Assembly: GCF_037892195.1 (NCBI RefSeq)
Contig: NZ_JATACI010000002.1
Span: 1,178,001-1,242,000 of the forward strand
DNA length: 64,000 nucleotides
Direction: 5' to 3'
DNA from: Yoonia sp. GPGPB17
GTDB taxonomy: Bacteria > Pseudomonadota > Alphaproteobacteria > Rhodobacterales > Rhodobacteraceae
This document shows positions 10,381-19,558 of the stretch, one piece after another (the first letter of the stretch is position 1; every line of letters starts with the position of its first letter). The notes beneath the pieces were generated by a model. It was given only the letters and a program-made list of their open reading frames with translations. It was not told the DNA's origin and did no database searches. The translations under genes were made by a program, and so were the position numbers.

Positions 10381-12234
10381 ATGAGACCCAAACTCTGCGC
10401 GACGCTGTCCCTGATTGCTTTCGCACCTATCGCCTATGCCGATGTTACGATCAGCCACGGCTATTCCACCTTCGGCGATCTCAAATACGGGCCTGATTTC
10501 ACGCATTTTGACTACGCCAACCCCGATGCGCCCCAAGGTGGCACCATGAGCCAGCGACAGCTCTACGGCACCCCAACATTTGACAGCCTCAACGCCTTTA
10601 TCATTAAGGGCGACGGCGCGCCCGAGGTTCAGGTGCACATCTATGACAGCCTCATGGTACGCGCCAATGATGAGCCCGATGCGCTCTATGGTCTGGTCGC
10701 AGCAACGATCGAGTACCCGGATGATCTGTCTTATGTCACTTTTAACATGCGCCCCGAAGCAAGGTTTCATGACGGCGCACTCATTTCAGCGCAGGATGTC
10801 GTGTTCACCATCAACGCGCTGAAAACGGACGGGCACCCTTTCTACCGCAACCGTTTTGCAGACATTCTGAACGTCGAAGCCGAGACGGACCTGCGTGTCC
10901 GCTTTGATCTGGCCGAAGGCGCAGGCAGCGGACTTCTGGGTGCAATTGCAGAGCTTCCGGTTTTGCCTGAACATTTCTACGATACAGTCCCGTTTGCTGA
11001 TAGCTGGATGGATATTCCTCTTGGGTCTGGACCGTATGAGTTAACAAACGTTGATGCCCCCCGTACGCTGACCTTTTGTAAGCACGAAGATTACTGGGCC
11101 GCCAGCTTGCCTGTGAACGTCGGCCGCAACAATTTTGACTGCTTCAACTACGAATACTTTGCCGATGATACCGTGGGGCTAGAAGCCTTTGCCGCCGGTG
11201 AATACCACCTGCGGGTGGAAAACCGCTCGTCTTCGTGGGCGACCGGCTATGACTTCCCCGCAGCGCAAGCGGGACATGTCAAAAAAATACTTATCCCCGA
11301 TGGTCGCCCAGGAAGGGCACAGGGCACGTGGTTGAATATGCGCAGTCCTGTGCTGCAAGACATCCGCGTCCGCCAAGCCCTTGGTTACGCCTTCAACTTC
11401 GAATGGACCAACGCGACGATCTTCTATGATGCCTATGGGCGGACTGACAGCTTTTTTGAAAACACGGACATGCAGGCCAGCGGCCTGCCCGAAGGTGCTG
11501 AACTGGCTTTGTTAGAGGAGTTTCGCGATCAGCTCCCGTCAGAGATTTTCACCGAACCCGCCTTTGTCCCCAACACCAGCGGTGACCGTCCGCGCGACCG
11601 GGCTGCACTGCGCCGCGCTGGCGAGCTGCTTGATGCCGCATGCGGCTGGGTTGTGGGCGATGATGGCGTTCGCCGCAATGCTGCCGGAGAGCCGATGCGC
11701 CTCGACTTCCCCGACAGCAGCCGCAGCCTCGAGCGGATCATGATCCCCTACACCGAAAACCTGAAGGCCCTAGGCATTGACATCGAATACGATGTGATTG
11801 ACCCCAGTTCATGGACGCAGCGCAGGCAGGCCTTTGATTTTGATCTGTCGCATACCGCGTGGTCTGTGCTGACCACACCCAGTTCCGAACTGCGGGCGTT
11901 CTATGGATCAGCGGCGGCCGATGCTGAAGGCAGCAATAACCTGACCGGCCTTGCCGATCCGGTAGTGGATGCATTGATCGAACGGGTTGTCGTGGCCGAA
12001 AGTCGGGACGAACTTAACACCGCCGTGCGCGCGCTCGATCGGGTATTGCGGTCGAAACACCTCTGGGTGCCCGGCTGGACAAGCAAAGATCACCGCGTCG
12101 CGGTCTGGGACATCTTCGGCATCCCCGAGGAACCCGCCCCATATGATTTCTTCCGCAACATGGAGTTCTGGTGGTTTGACCGTGAAAACTACGACGCATT
12201 GGTTGCCGAAGGGGCATTGGATCCCGGACTATAA
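10381..12234 (+). CDS. Family 5 extracellular solute-binding protein, YejA-like (oligopeptide ABC transporter)
   Basis: A 617-residue periplasmic binding protein with a signal peptide (MRPKLCATLSLIAFAPIAYA, then DVTISHG). The family 5 pattern is clear: FGDLKYGPDFTHFDYANPDA typical of YejA-type proteins, then DEPDALYGLVAATIEYPDD, the FHDGALISAQDVVFTINALK block and RVRQALGYAFNFEW. YejA relatives take up oligopeptides and microcin C-like compounds. No permease or ATPase gene is next to it, so the partner must be elsewhere. It lies 80 bases upstream of dddP on the same strand. A role with DMSP metabolism is possible but unsupported, since DMSP is normally imported by BCCT or betaine systems. Confidence 0.9.
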   Translation: MRPKLCATLSLIAFAPIAYADVTISHGYSTFGDLKYGPDFTHFDYANPDAPQGGTMSQRQLYGTPTFDSLNAFIIKGDGAPEVQVHIYDSLMVRANDEPDALYGLVAATIEYPDDLSYVTFNMRPEARFHDGALISAQDVVFTINALKTDGHPFYRNRFADILNVEAETDLRVRFDLAEGAGSGLLGAIAELPVLPEHFYDTVPFADSWMDIPLGSGPYELTNVDAPRTLTFCKHEDYWAASLPVNVGRNNFDCFNYEYFADDTVGLEAFAAGEYHLRVENRSSSWATGYDFPAAQAGHVKKILIPDGRPGRAQGTWLNMRSPVLQDIRVRQALGYAFNFEWTNATIFYDAYGRTDSFFENTDMQASGLPEGAELALLEEFRDQLPSEIFTEPAFVPNTSGDRPRDRAALRRAGELLDAACGWVVGDDGVRRNAAGEPMRLDFPDSSRSLERIMIPYTENLKALGIDIEYDVIDPSSWTQRRQAFDFDLSHTAWSVLTTPSSELRAFYGSAAADAEGSNNLTGLADPVVDALIERVVVAESRDELNTAVRALDRVLRSKHLWVPGWTSKDHRVAVWDIFGIPEEPAPYDFFRNMEFWWFDRENYDALVAEGALDPGL

Positions 12235-12284
12235 AACCGGGAAATGTCGAAAACGGACATGATCTGACACGACGCGCGCGCATA

Positions 12285-12304
12285 CTTGGCCCCGCAAGGC
12301 CAAG
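12285..12304 (+). promoter_or_regulatory. Hairpin overlapping the dddP ribosome-binding site
   Basis: Perfect 7-bp stem CTTGGCC / GGCCAAG (12285-12291 with 12298-12304) with a six-base loop. The right arm shares bases with the AAGGA ribosome-binding site (12302-12306), eight bases before the ATG at 12315. It could limit translation when folded. Only the pairing is seen; a regulatory role is inferred. Confidence 0.4.
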
Positions 12305-12314
12305 GATCACTACG

Positions 12315-13655
12315 ATGAATACCCACTACCGCGATACCCGCAAAATCGACCCGACCCGCGGCGCAACGCTGGGCGATGGCACCCCCAACGATCAGGACCG
12401 GGTCGAGATTGGCCCCACCCAACTGGCCTTCAGCGAATGGGCCGCCGCAGGACTGCAACTGCCCAATCTGCCCGCGATGCGCGCCTGGCGTCACAAGCGA
12501 TTGACCGATGCGGTGAACGCGCGAGACTACGGCGGTATCTTGATGTTCGACCCGCTCAACATCCGCTACGCGACCGACAGCACCAATATGCAGCTTTGGA
12601 ACAGCCATAACCCGTTCCGCGCCTGCATCGTTTGCGCGGACGGTTACATGGTGATGTGGGACTATAAGAACGGGATGTTCCTGAGCAAATTCAATCCACT
12701 CGTGAACGAACAGCGCACTGGCGCGGACCTGTTCTACTTCGACCGTGGTGACAAACTCGAACCTGCGGCAGACAATTTCGCCAATGAAGTCCGCGATCTT
12801 ATCGTGGAGCACGGCGGCGGCAACATGGCACTTGGCGTCGACAAACCCATGCTGCACGGCCTCCGCGCGCTAGAGGCGGTCGGTTTCACCGTCCACCCCG
12901 GCGAGGAGCTAACCGAGAAGGCGCGCAGCATCAAAGGCCCTGACGAAATCCTCGCCATGCGCTGCGCCAGCTACGCCTGCGAAGCCGCCTGCTATGCAAT
13001 GGAAGACGCCGCGCGTGCCGGTGTGCCCCGAGGCAATATGTCAGAAGATGACATCTGGGCGGTCCTACATGCCGAAAACATCAAACGCGGTGGCGAATGG
13101 ATCGAAACGCGGCTGTTAACCTCTGGCCCCCGCACGAACCCGTGGTTTCAGGAATGCGGCGGGCGGATCGTGCAAAACAACGAAATCGTGGCCTTTGATA
13201 CGGACCTAGTGGGTGCCTACGGCATCTGCGTTGACATCAGCCGCACATGGTGGATCGGCGACCAAAAACCGCGTCCCGATATGATTGAGGCGATGCAAAT
13301 CGGCGTCGAACACATCCGGTACAACATGGATATGCTGAAACCCGGCGTGAACATCGAGGACCTCAGCCGGAACACCCATGTGCTGCCCGACAAGTACCAG
13401 AAACTTAAATACGGCTGCCTGATGCATGGCGTAGGTCTGTGCGATGAATGGCCTCTGGTGGCCTACCCCGACAAGATGGTCCCAGGTGCCTTCGACTATG
13501 AATTGCAGCCCGGTATGACTCTATGTGTCGAGGCCCTGATCAGCCCCGGGGGCGGCGACTTTTCCATCAAACTGGAAGATCAGGTACTGATCACCGAAGA
13601 CGGCTATGAGAACCTGACGAATTACCCGCACGACCCGGCCTTGATGGGGCACTAA
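12315..13655 (+). CDS. dddP: Dimethylsulfoniopropionate lyase DddP (M24 metallopeptidase fold)
   Basis: A 446-residue cytosolic enzyme that cleaves DMSP to dimethyl sulfide and acrylate. It has the creatinase/aminopeptidase-P fold. The six metal ligands known for roseobacter DddP (Asp295, Asp297, Asp307, His371, Glu406, Glu421) are found at exactly these positions here, in AFDTDL, CVDISRT, HGVGLCDEWP, CVEALI and KLEDQV. The N-terminal block DPLNIRYATDSTNMQLWN is also characteristic. This separates it from ordinary Xaa-Pro peptidases. The stop codon overlaps that of the convergent gene by three bases. Translation may be modulated by the hairpin just upstream. It is the clearest ecological marker in the window. 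Confidence 0.95.
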   Translation: MNTHYRDTRKIDPTRGATLGDGTPNDQDRVEIGPTQLAFSEWAAAGLQLPNLPAMRAWRHKRLTDAVNARDYGGILMFDPLNIRYATDSTNMQLWNSHNPFRACIVCADGYMVMWDYKNGMFLSKFNPLVNEQRTGADLFYFDRGDKLEPAADNFANEVRDLIVEHGGGNMALGVDKPMLHGLRALEAVGFTVHPGEELTEKARSIKGPDEILAMRCASYACEAACYAMEDAARAGVPRGNMSEDDIWAVLHAENIKRGGEWIETRLLTSGPRTNPWFQECGGRIVQNNEIVAFDTDLVGAYGICVDISRTWWIGDQKPRPDMIEAMQIGVEHIRYNMDMLKPGVNIEDLSRNTHVLPDKYQKLKYGCLMHGVGLCDEWPLVAYPDKMVPGAFDYELQPGMTLCVEALISPGGGDFSIKLEDQVLITEDGYENLTNYPHDPALMGH

Positions 13656-14515
13656 CGGGTCAAAGAGACATCTGCCAGCACACCCAGGTGATCGGAGCCC
13701 AGCAGAGCGCGATACTGTACTCTGCCGCCGCCCGGTGCATGGACATGATCGAGCATCAGGGGCACGCCACGCAAGTCCAGTGTTGAGCGCACTGGCTGTG
13801 CTACTTGCAGGTCTGCAATCTTTTGCAATGATCTAACGCTATTTGCCCAGGGAAAGATGTTGAAGTCTCCCGCTATCACCACCGGTCCTTCCATTTCAGA
13901 CAGCACCTCGGTCGCGGCTTGCGCCGAGGTGGCGTTCGCATAAGGGAAAGGCCAACTCAGATGCATAGAGGCCACCCAAACCTGCCCATCACGATGCTCG
14001 ATCATTGCCGCTGCGACCGCCCGCCGCTCCGTACACGTCTGCTGGCGCATCGGCGTCCGGGAAAGGACGGCGATACCGTTCCACCCATTGAAGGTGCACA
14101 TATGTTGGTACGGGTAAACGTCTTGCAACCCGGCCAGCATCGCACCATTCCGGAGCGAGACTTCTTGCAAGGCCACAACATCTGCTTCGCTCGCGCGAAT
14201 GTCAGCGGCAAGTGCGTCGCCCTCGGGGTTTCCGTACCACATGTTCTTGGAGTAAATCCGCAACTCTCCCGCGGCTGGCGCGGCAAAGAACATCGGCACC
14301 GTCGTCGCTGCCCCCAGCAAAGCAGTCCCAGCAAGCATCAAACGCAGGCGCACGCGCATTGGAAAGACCAGCACTAAAAGACACAAAATGGCAAGCGGAA
14401 GTCGCAGTAAAGATAGGCTGTCAAATGCAGGATGCAAAGCACCCGCAAAGCCCAAAAGTACAGCCAGGATCAGGCAGAATGCCCCTGCCTGCGTCATTAG
14501 AACCAAGAATCTCAT
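13652..14515 (-). CDS. Membrane-anchored endonuclease/exonuclease/phosphatase family protein
   Basis: About 287 residues. The N-terminal third holds three hydrophobic segments (FLVLMTQAGAFCLILAVLL, a second near LPLAILCLLVLVFP and a third near MLAGTALLGAATTVPMFF). An EEP-fold domain follows, with LRIYSKNMWYGN, DVVALQEVS, the GDFNIFPW motif and the terminal LGSDHLGVLADV pair of Asp-His. In this topology the catalytic domain would face the periplasm. EEP proteins cleave phosphodiesters in DNA, phospholipids or inositol phosphates, and the substrate here is unknown. I chose the ATG at 14515 (MRFLVLM); an in-frame start 22 codons up is possible. The stop overlaps that of dddP. Confidence 0.8.
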   Translation of the reverse strand: MRFLVLMTQAGAFCLILAVLLGFAGALHPAFDSLSLLRLPLAILCLLVLVFPMRVRLRLMLAGTALLGAATTVPMFFAAPAAGELRIYSKNMWYGNPEGDALAADIRASEADVVALQEVSLRNGAMLAGLQDVYPYQHMCTFNGWNGIAVLSRTPMRQQTCTERRAVAAAMIEHRDGQVWVASMHLSWPFPYANATSAQAATEVLSEMEGPVVIAGDFNIFPWANSVRSLQKIADLQVAQPVRSTLDLRGVPLMLDHVHAPGGGRVQYRALLGSDHLGVLADVSLTR

Positions 14516-14629
14516 TGTCGTAACATCTCTCACCTTGCCGCGATTTCCGCCAATAAGCGTTGCCGCATACGCATTTGACACCCATGTCTTGCGCAGAATT
14601 TATGCAGACCGCAAAAGAAAGGTCCTAAG

Positions 14630-15835
14630 ATGCCAACCGAAAAGCTCACTTTCACCGGGCATGCAAGCAACACGCTTGCCGCGCGCCTTGATCTGCCCAA
14701 TGGCCCACATCTGGCGACAGCCCTCTTTGCGCATTGCTTCACATGCTCAAAAGACATCACATCGGCCCGCCGCATCGCCGCGCGCCTGTCGTCGATGGGG
14801 ATCGCCGTCTTGCGGTTTGATTTCACCGGGCTGGGCCATTCAGAGGGTGAGTTCGAAAACACCAGCTTCACCTCCAACGTCGATGATCTGATCGCAGCTT
14901 GCGAAGCGCTGGACGCCCGAGGCATGTCGCCTTCGCTGATCATCGGGCATTCGCTGGGCGGTGCAGCAGTACTGAAAGCGGCCCCAACGATGGAAAGCAT
15001 CAAAGCTGTCGTGACCATCGGCGCACCCTACGACCCCGAGCATGTAACCCATAACTTTTCGGACTCGATTCCAGAGATTGTTGACCAGGGTGTCGCCGAG
15101 GTCTCACTCGGCGGCCGCCCTTTCCGCATCGGAAAAAACTTCGTCGAAGACGTCAGCAAAGCCAATCTGAAATCCTCCATCGCGAAACTGGGCGCGGCCC
15201 TTCTGGTGCTGCACGCCCCCCGCGATGCAACGGTGGGCGTCGAGAATGCCTCTGACATCTTCCTTGCAGCCAAACATCCCAAAAGCTTTGTGACTCTGGA
15301 CGATGCCGACCACCTGATCACACGGCCCGCTGACGCTGAATATGCGGCAGACGTGATCGCGGCATGGTCCAAGCGCTATCTCAAACTGGAAGAGCCCAAA
15401 CCGCTGACGACCGTCCCAGAGGGGATCATGCGGGTCACCGAAGCCGATGCGAACGGCTTTCTGCAAGACATCCAATCCGGCCCCCACCACATGCTGGCTG
15501 ATGAGCCCGCTAAGTTCGGCGGCACCAACAAAGGGCTCACCCCCTATGGGCTGGTGTCAGCGGGTCTGGGGGCATGTACTTCAATGACCATCCGCATGTA
15601 CGCGCGGCGCAAGGGCTGGCCTTTGACTGGCGTCAACGTCGACATCACCCATGCTAAAGAGCATGCAGCCGATGCGGCGGACCCCGGCGCTAAAGTCGAT
15701 CACTTTGATCGCGCGATCAGGCTTGAAGGCAATCTTGATGATGAACAACGCGCGCGACTTCTTGAGATCGCAGACAAATGCCCCGTGCATCGCACACTGG
15801 AACGGGCCTCAACGGTCTCGACACATCTGGCATGA
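14630..15835 (+). CDS. Alpha/beta hydrolase-OsmC fusion protein
   Basis: A 401-residue two-domain protein. Residues 1-250 form an alpha/beta hydrolase with the oxyanion region LFAHCFTCSKD, the nucleophile elbow GHSLGG (serine near residue 107) and a DADHL histidine near 225. Residues about 265-401 are an OsmC/Ohr-like domain with GLTPYGLVSAGLGACTSMTIRMYARRKGW and the CPVHRTL cysteine, giving the two peroxidatic-type cysteines of that family. Such fusions are known in proteobacteria and annotated as bifunctional hydrolase/OsmC, with a presumed role in handling acyl or organic hydroperoxide substrates. The reaction has not been defined. A terminator follows immediately. Confidence 0.92.
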   Translation: MPTEKLTFTGHASNTLAARLDLPNGPHLATALFAHCFTCSKDITSARRIAARLSSMGIAVLRFDFTGLGHSEGEFENTSFTSNVDDLIAACEALDARGMSPSLIIGHSLGGAAVLKAAPTMESIKAVVTIGAPYDPEHVTHNFSDSIPEIVDQGVAEVSLGGRPFRIGKNFVEDVSKANLKSSIAKLGAALLVLHAPRDATVGVENASDIFLAAKHPKSFVTLDDADHLITRPADAEYAADVIAAWSKRYLKLEEPKPLTTVPEGIMRVTEADANGFLQDIQSGPHHMLADEPAKFGGTNKGLTPYGLVSAGLGACTSMTIRMYARRKGWPLTGVNVDITHAKEHAADAADPGAKVDHFDRAIRLEGNLDDEQRARLLEIADKCPVHRTLERASTVSTHLA

Positions 15836-15871
15836 AAAAAGGCGCAGCGGTTCGCTGCGCCTTGTTTTATT
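15835..15871. terminator. Bidirectional rho-independent terminator
   Basis: Perfect 9-bp stem GGCGCAGCG / CGCTGCGCC (15841-15849 with 15853-15861), preceded by A6 and followed by TTGTTTTATT. It serves the rightward hydrolase-OsmC gene and the leftward bioY gene. Confidence 0.92.
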
Positions 15872-15885
15872 CTCTCGGTAAGTGC

Positions 15886-16497
15886 TTACGACCGCGCGTT
15901 ACCAAACAGCTTCCACAAGCCAGGTATCAGCAGCGCTGCAAGACCAAGTTTAAGCGCATCACCAATCACAAAAGGTGTCAGGCCAACTTCAATGGCCCAA
16001 GCCAGACCTTTGCCTTCATAAAGCACCGTCAGCCAAGCAACACCAGGCACATAGATCAGCGCGTTCGCTACCAGCAGCGCGACGACCATCAACAACACCG
16101 AACGATCCCAGCCAGCACGGGCTGCAATACCAAGTGCCAAAGTAGCCAGCACATAACCGACCAGATAGCCACCGGTGCTGCCCATCATGTAGGTCAGCCC
16201 GTTGAGTTCCGCCGTGGAGTTTTGGAAGATATCAAACCCAAGCATACCAATAATCATGTAGCCGATGATTGTGGTCAGGCCCAAACGCGGGCCATATGCA
16301 GCACCGATTGTCAAAACGGCAAATGTGCCCATGCTCAGCTCGACCGGGCTACCGGGCACGGGTACTTTGACCTTGGCCAGTATTGCCAGCGCCAAGATAC
16401 CAAGAACCACCATCACAGCCTGTTTGACGCGCAGTGCCGTGCCTTCAGATGGACCAAAGGCCTCTGTCAGAACTTTGTCATTGAGTGCGAGGGCCAT
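15886..16497 (-). CDS. bioY: Biotin transporter substrate-binding subunit BioY
   Basis: A 203-residue integral membrane S-component of the biotin ECF transporter, with about six hydrophobic segments. BioY signatures are present: KVPVPGSPVELSMGTFAVLTIGA, then YGPRLG, and GGYLVGYVLATLA followed by GLTPFVIGDALK. No bioM or bioN gene is adjacent, so it may work alone or with shared ECF modules encoded elsewhere. I looked upstream for the BioR operator (TTATMKATAA) common in alphaproteobacteria and did not find it. Confidence 0.95.
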   Translation of the reverse strand: MALALNDKVLTEAFGPSEGTALRVKQAVMVVLGILALAILAKVKVPVPGSPVELSMGTFAVLTIGAAYGPRLGLTTIIGYMIIGMLGFDIFQNSTAELNGLTYMMGSTGGYLVGYVLATLALGIAARAGWDRSVLLMVVALLVANALIYVPGVAWLTVLYEGKGLAWAIEVGLTPFVIGDALKLGLAALLIPGLWKLFGNARS

Positions 16498-16600
16498 GTG
16501 CCGCTCTCCCCTATTATTTGTTTCGTCACGGTTTTATTGCCCATGCCGCGACGCAGCGCAAGTCAGATGGCGCTAACATGGGTCTTTCCGATATCTTGGA

Positions 16601-17032
16601 TCACGGCGGTGACGGCATTGGCGCGTAGATCGAGGTCGAGACATAGTTCTTGCGCGGCCCGGTCACGGTCCAAACGGCAGTCCATCGCGGCCAGGTGGTA
16701 AAGTCATAGCGCACCTTGTAAAAATCACCACCACAAGGATGATCTGTGCCTATGGCGTGATCAGATGGTACGAATTGATGGAACAAGCCGCCATCAGAAA
16801 AAGTCACTGTCACCAGATCAGGTGAAAACGTCCAAAGATATTGCCGGGTGGCTTCCAAATGCACACCATTCTCTAGCGTCAAGGTGCCGGTCTCATCGTA
16901 TGTCAGGCGGGTCGCATCGACCTGAGTAAAGGTCGCGTTGCCCGCTAGCGCCCCATGCTGCCCGTTCAACTGGTCACGGATGGTGCGTTGTAAAGACCAT
17001 CTGCCAACGAAATCCTCCGGCGTACGTGTCAC
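16601..17032 (-). CDS. DUF6314 family protein
   Basis: A 143-residue soluble protein. The start EDFVGRWSLQRTIRDQLNGQHG and the end YDFTTWPRWTAVWTVTGPRKNY match the pattern of the DUF6314 family, which looks like a small lipocalin-like barrel. The start codon is GTG at 17030-17032, sharing bases with the TGA of the upstream gene (GTGA overlap), so translation is probably coupled to it. The function is unknown. Confidence 0.75.
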   Translation of the reverse strand: MTRTPEDFVGRWSLQRTIRDQLNGQHGALAGNATFTQVDATRLTYDETGTLTLENGVHLEATRQYLWTFSPDLVTVTFSDGGLFHQFVPSDHAIGTDHPCGGDFYKVRYDFTTWPRWTAVWTVTGPRKNYVSTSIYAPMPSPP

Positions 17033-17358
17033 GGGGCAAACATCCCGTCAGTTACACTGCCGTCGATACCGATAAACCGGATCATCCCCTCCATTTTGGC
17101 GATATCATAACAATCCCACTGATCGCCCGGTGGCCACTGGCTGCAATATTGATCATCGCGCACGACCCAATAGCCCCAGCTATCCTGTCCCGCACTATAA
17201 AGCGTACGCCCCGACGCATAAAAACGCTGTGTCGCGTTTTCATAGATCACCGTCTGATCCGTCAGCACTTCGGCAATCTCGGCCCCATCCATGGACTTCC
17301 AGTCGTCGGCAAACACACTGCCCGGCAACAAGAGCAGCACCATTAACACCCGCACCAT
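17029..17358 (-). CDS. Small exported protein of unknown function
   Basis: A 109-residue protein with a cleavable signal peptide (MVRVLMVLLLLPGSVFA, then DDWKS). The mature part has two cysteines in CSQWPPGDQWDC and a tryptophan- and tyrosine-rich core (ATQRFYASGRTLYSAGQDSWGYW). It resembles small roseobacter periplasmic proteins for which no role is known. It overlaps the DUF6314 gene by four bases, which suggests a two-gene unit. Confidence 0.65.
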   Translation of the reverse strand: MVRVLMVLLLLPGSVFADDWKSMDGAEIAEVLTDQTVIYENATQRFYASGRTLYSAGQDSWGYWVVRDDQYCSQWPPGDQWDCYDIAKMEGMIRFIGIDGSVTDGMFAP

Positions 17359-17445
17359 TCATATCTCTCCCTTGAGGGTTCTGGCCCCGCCCCTTATGAC
17401 GCGTCAGGAATCCTCTGCCCACCCTACATCAAGAAGGTGTTATCC

Positions 17446-18754
17446 ATGATCCCTCGTTATTCTCGCCCGGAAATGACCGCCATTTGGGAACCAGCCACGA
17501 AATTCCGCATCTGGTACGAGATCGAGGCCCACGCCTGTGACGCACAAGCAGCGCTGGGTGTGATCCCCAAGGAGAACGCCGAAGCAGTCTGGAAAGCCAA
17601 AGATGTCGAATTCGATGTGGCACGCATTGACGAAATCGAGGCGGTCACCAAACATGATGTCATCGCCTTCCTCACCCATCTGGCCGAACACATCGGATCA
17701 GACGATGCCCGGTTCGTGCACCAGGGCATGACGTCATCAGACGTGCTGGACACCACACTAAACGTCCAACTGGTCCGCGCCGCCGATCTGCTGATTGCCG
17801 ATATGGACCGCGTTCTAACCGCCCTGAAAACTCGCGCCTATGAGCATAAAGATACTGTCCGCATCGGGCGCAGCCACGGCATTCATGCCGAGCCAACCAC
17901 CATGGGCCTGACCTTTGCCCGCTTCTATGCGGAAATGGATCGCGGTCGTGCGCGCCTTGTGAACGCCCGCGCGGAGATCGCCACCGGTGCCATCTCGGGC
18001 GCTGTCGGTACTTTTGCCAACATCGACTCATCAGTCGAAGAACACGTCTGTGCGCAGCTGGGCCTCAAGCCCGAACCAATCAGCACCCAGGTCATTCCGC
18101 GCGACCGCCACGCGATGTTCTTTGCGACGCTCGGTGTGATTGCGTCCAGCATCGAAAACATCGCCACCGAGATCCGACACATGCAGCGGACCGAGGTGCT
18201 TGAAGCCGAAGAGTTCTTCTCGAAAGGCCAGAAAGGATCTTCCGCGATGCCACATAAACGCAACCCCGTGCTGACCGAAAACCTGACCGGTCTGGCCCGC
18301 CTGGTGCGCATGTCCGTCGTGCCTGCGATGGAAAACGTGGCGCTTTGGCATGAGCGTGACATCAGCCACTCGTCGGTGGAGCGCGCGATCGGACCAGACA
18401 CAACGGTCACCCTCGACTTCGCCCTGAACCGTCTTGCTTGGCGTCGTCGAAAAGCTGGTGATTTACCCCGACAACATGCTGACCAACATGAATAAATTCC
18501 GCGGCCTGATTATGTCGCAGCGGGTTCTTCTGGCCCTGACGCAAGCGGGCGTCAGCCGCGAAGACGCGTACAAACTGGTGCAGCGAAACGCCATGAAAGT
18601 GTGGGAACATGGGGCCGATTTCAAAACCGAACTCCTCGCCGATGCAGACGTTTTGGCCGCACTCTCTCCGGCGGAGATCGAAGAGAAATTCGATCTCGGG
18701 TATCACATGAAAAACGTTGATACGATTTTTGCGCGCGTCTTTGAGACACACTAG
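17446..18754 (+). pseudogene. purB: Adenylosuccinate lyase, interrupted by a one-base insertion
   Basis: PurB cleaves SAICAR and adenylosuccinate in purine synthesis. The reading frame from ATG 17446 (MIPRYSRPEMTAIW, ribosome-binding site AAGGTG) carries IGRSHGIHAEPTTMG and the signature SSAMPHKRNP with its catalytic serine loop. At 18438-18439 the text reads CTTGCTTGGC where CTTGCTGGC (LAG) would keep the frame. The C-terminal part (VVEKLVIYPDNMLTNMNKF to VFETH) continues in the next frame to 18754. Removing one T restores a full protein of about 435 residues. The gene is normally essential on minimal medium, so a sequencing error is far more likely than a real mutation. Confidence 0.93.
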
Positions 18755-18810
18755 AGGGTCAGCGACCTGACAGCCCAACCAGCGGCGTTCAGGTCTTTAT
18801 GGCGGCGTAC

Positions 18811-19506
18811 CTAGATCTTGGATGGCGCGTGTACCGCACTTTGCGGCAAGGCATGGGTCGATTGCTTAAGACCGATAGGCTGTGTCGGTGTCACGTCCGC
18901 CTCACGCGAAGCTCTTGGCCTGATCCCAGCGATCTTACCTTTCATTGCAACATACTTCCGATTGTCATGCGCATTGATGTAGGGTTCGCCGATCGGATAA
19001 ACCGGGTATCCCAACTGGCGCATTGTGCGGGCAAACACCGGTGGGCAAAGCGCCATAATCTCGGTTCCGCCATGTTCGTGCGCTTGTGCAACAACACCGT
19101 CAAGCAGCATCGCCAAGCATTCAGAGCGTTCCGCGTGTGTCTTGATGTCTTCCGAAATCACGATGCGCGTTGCTTCCCAGATTGTGGGCGTGACTTCTGC
19201 CTCAGGCAGGATGTCCTCTGGGATGCCGATCAGTTTACCATCAACGGCATCACGTAACATATAAGTATGCGATCCCCATTGCGCGGTTGTTGCCATTGTG
19301 CGCATCCCGCCAACAACCTTACCGTCCTTCAAAACAAGCGAATAGTACGCCTTTGGGTTGTCGTATTGATCCATCTCCACATCATCGTCATGCGGGATGT
19401 CCCAGCCCAGCTGATCCACAAAAAACTGTTTGCGCAGCGCCAGGAACTCAAAGAACGCAGATCCGTACTTGTGCAGCTCTGTCAGGTTAAAAGTGATATT
19501 CTCCAT
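18811..19506 (-). CDS. luxI: Acyl-homoserine-lactone synthase (LuxI family)
   Basis: A 231-residue autoinducer synthase that makes an acyl-homoserine lactone from S-adenosylmethionine and acyl-ACP. The conserved catalytic residues are visible: R and F in LRKQFFVDQLGW, the tryptophan closing that motif, the aspartates of EMDQYD, R in GGMRTM, and E and R in WEATRIVIS. The start at ATG 19506 follows AGAGGGAAG; an in-frame start 22 codons up is less likely. It has a C-terminal extension of about 30 residues beyond the usual end at KYVAMKGK. It lies downstream of luxR on the same strand, with an inverted repeat between them. The acyl chain cannot be predicted. Confidence 0.93.
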   Translation of the reverse strand: MENITFNLTELHKYGSAFFEFLALRKQFFVDQLGWDIPHDDDVEMDQYDNPKAYYSLVLKDGKVVGGMRTMATTAQWGSHTYMLRDAVDGKLIGIPEDILPEAEVTPTIWEATRIVISEDIKTHAERSECLAMLLDGVVAQAHEHGGTEIMALCPPVFARTMRQLGYPVYPIGEPYINAHDNRKYVAMKGKIAGIRPRASREADVTPTQPIGLKQSTHALPQSAVHAPSKI

Positions 19507-19558
19507 AATCTTCCCTCTGGTTGTAGCCAATGTGGCGACGGCCCCCACCACCGCCGAT

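Noticed and set aside
16498..16600. BioR operator before bioY
   Set aside because: No TTATMKATAA-like palindrome is present.
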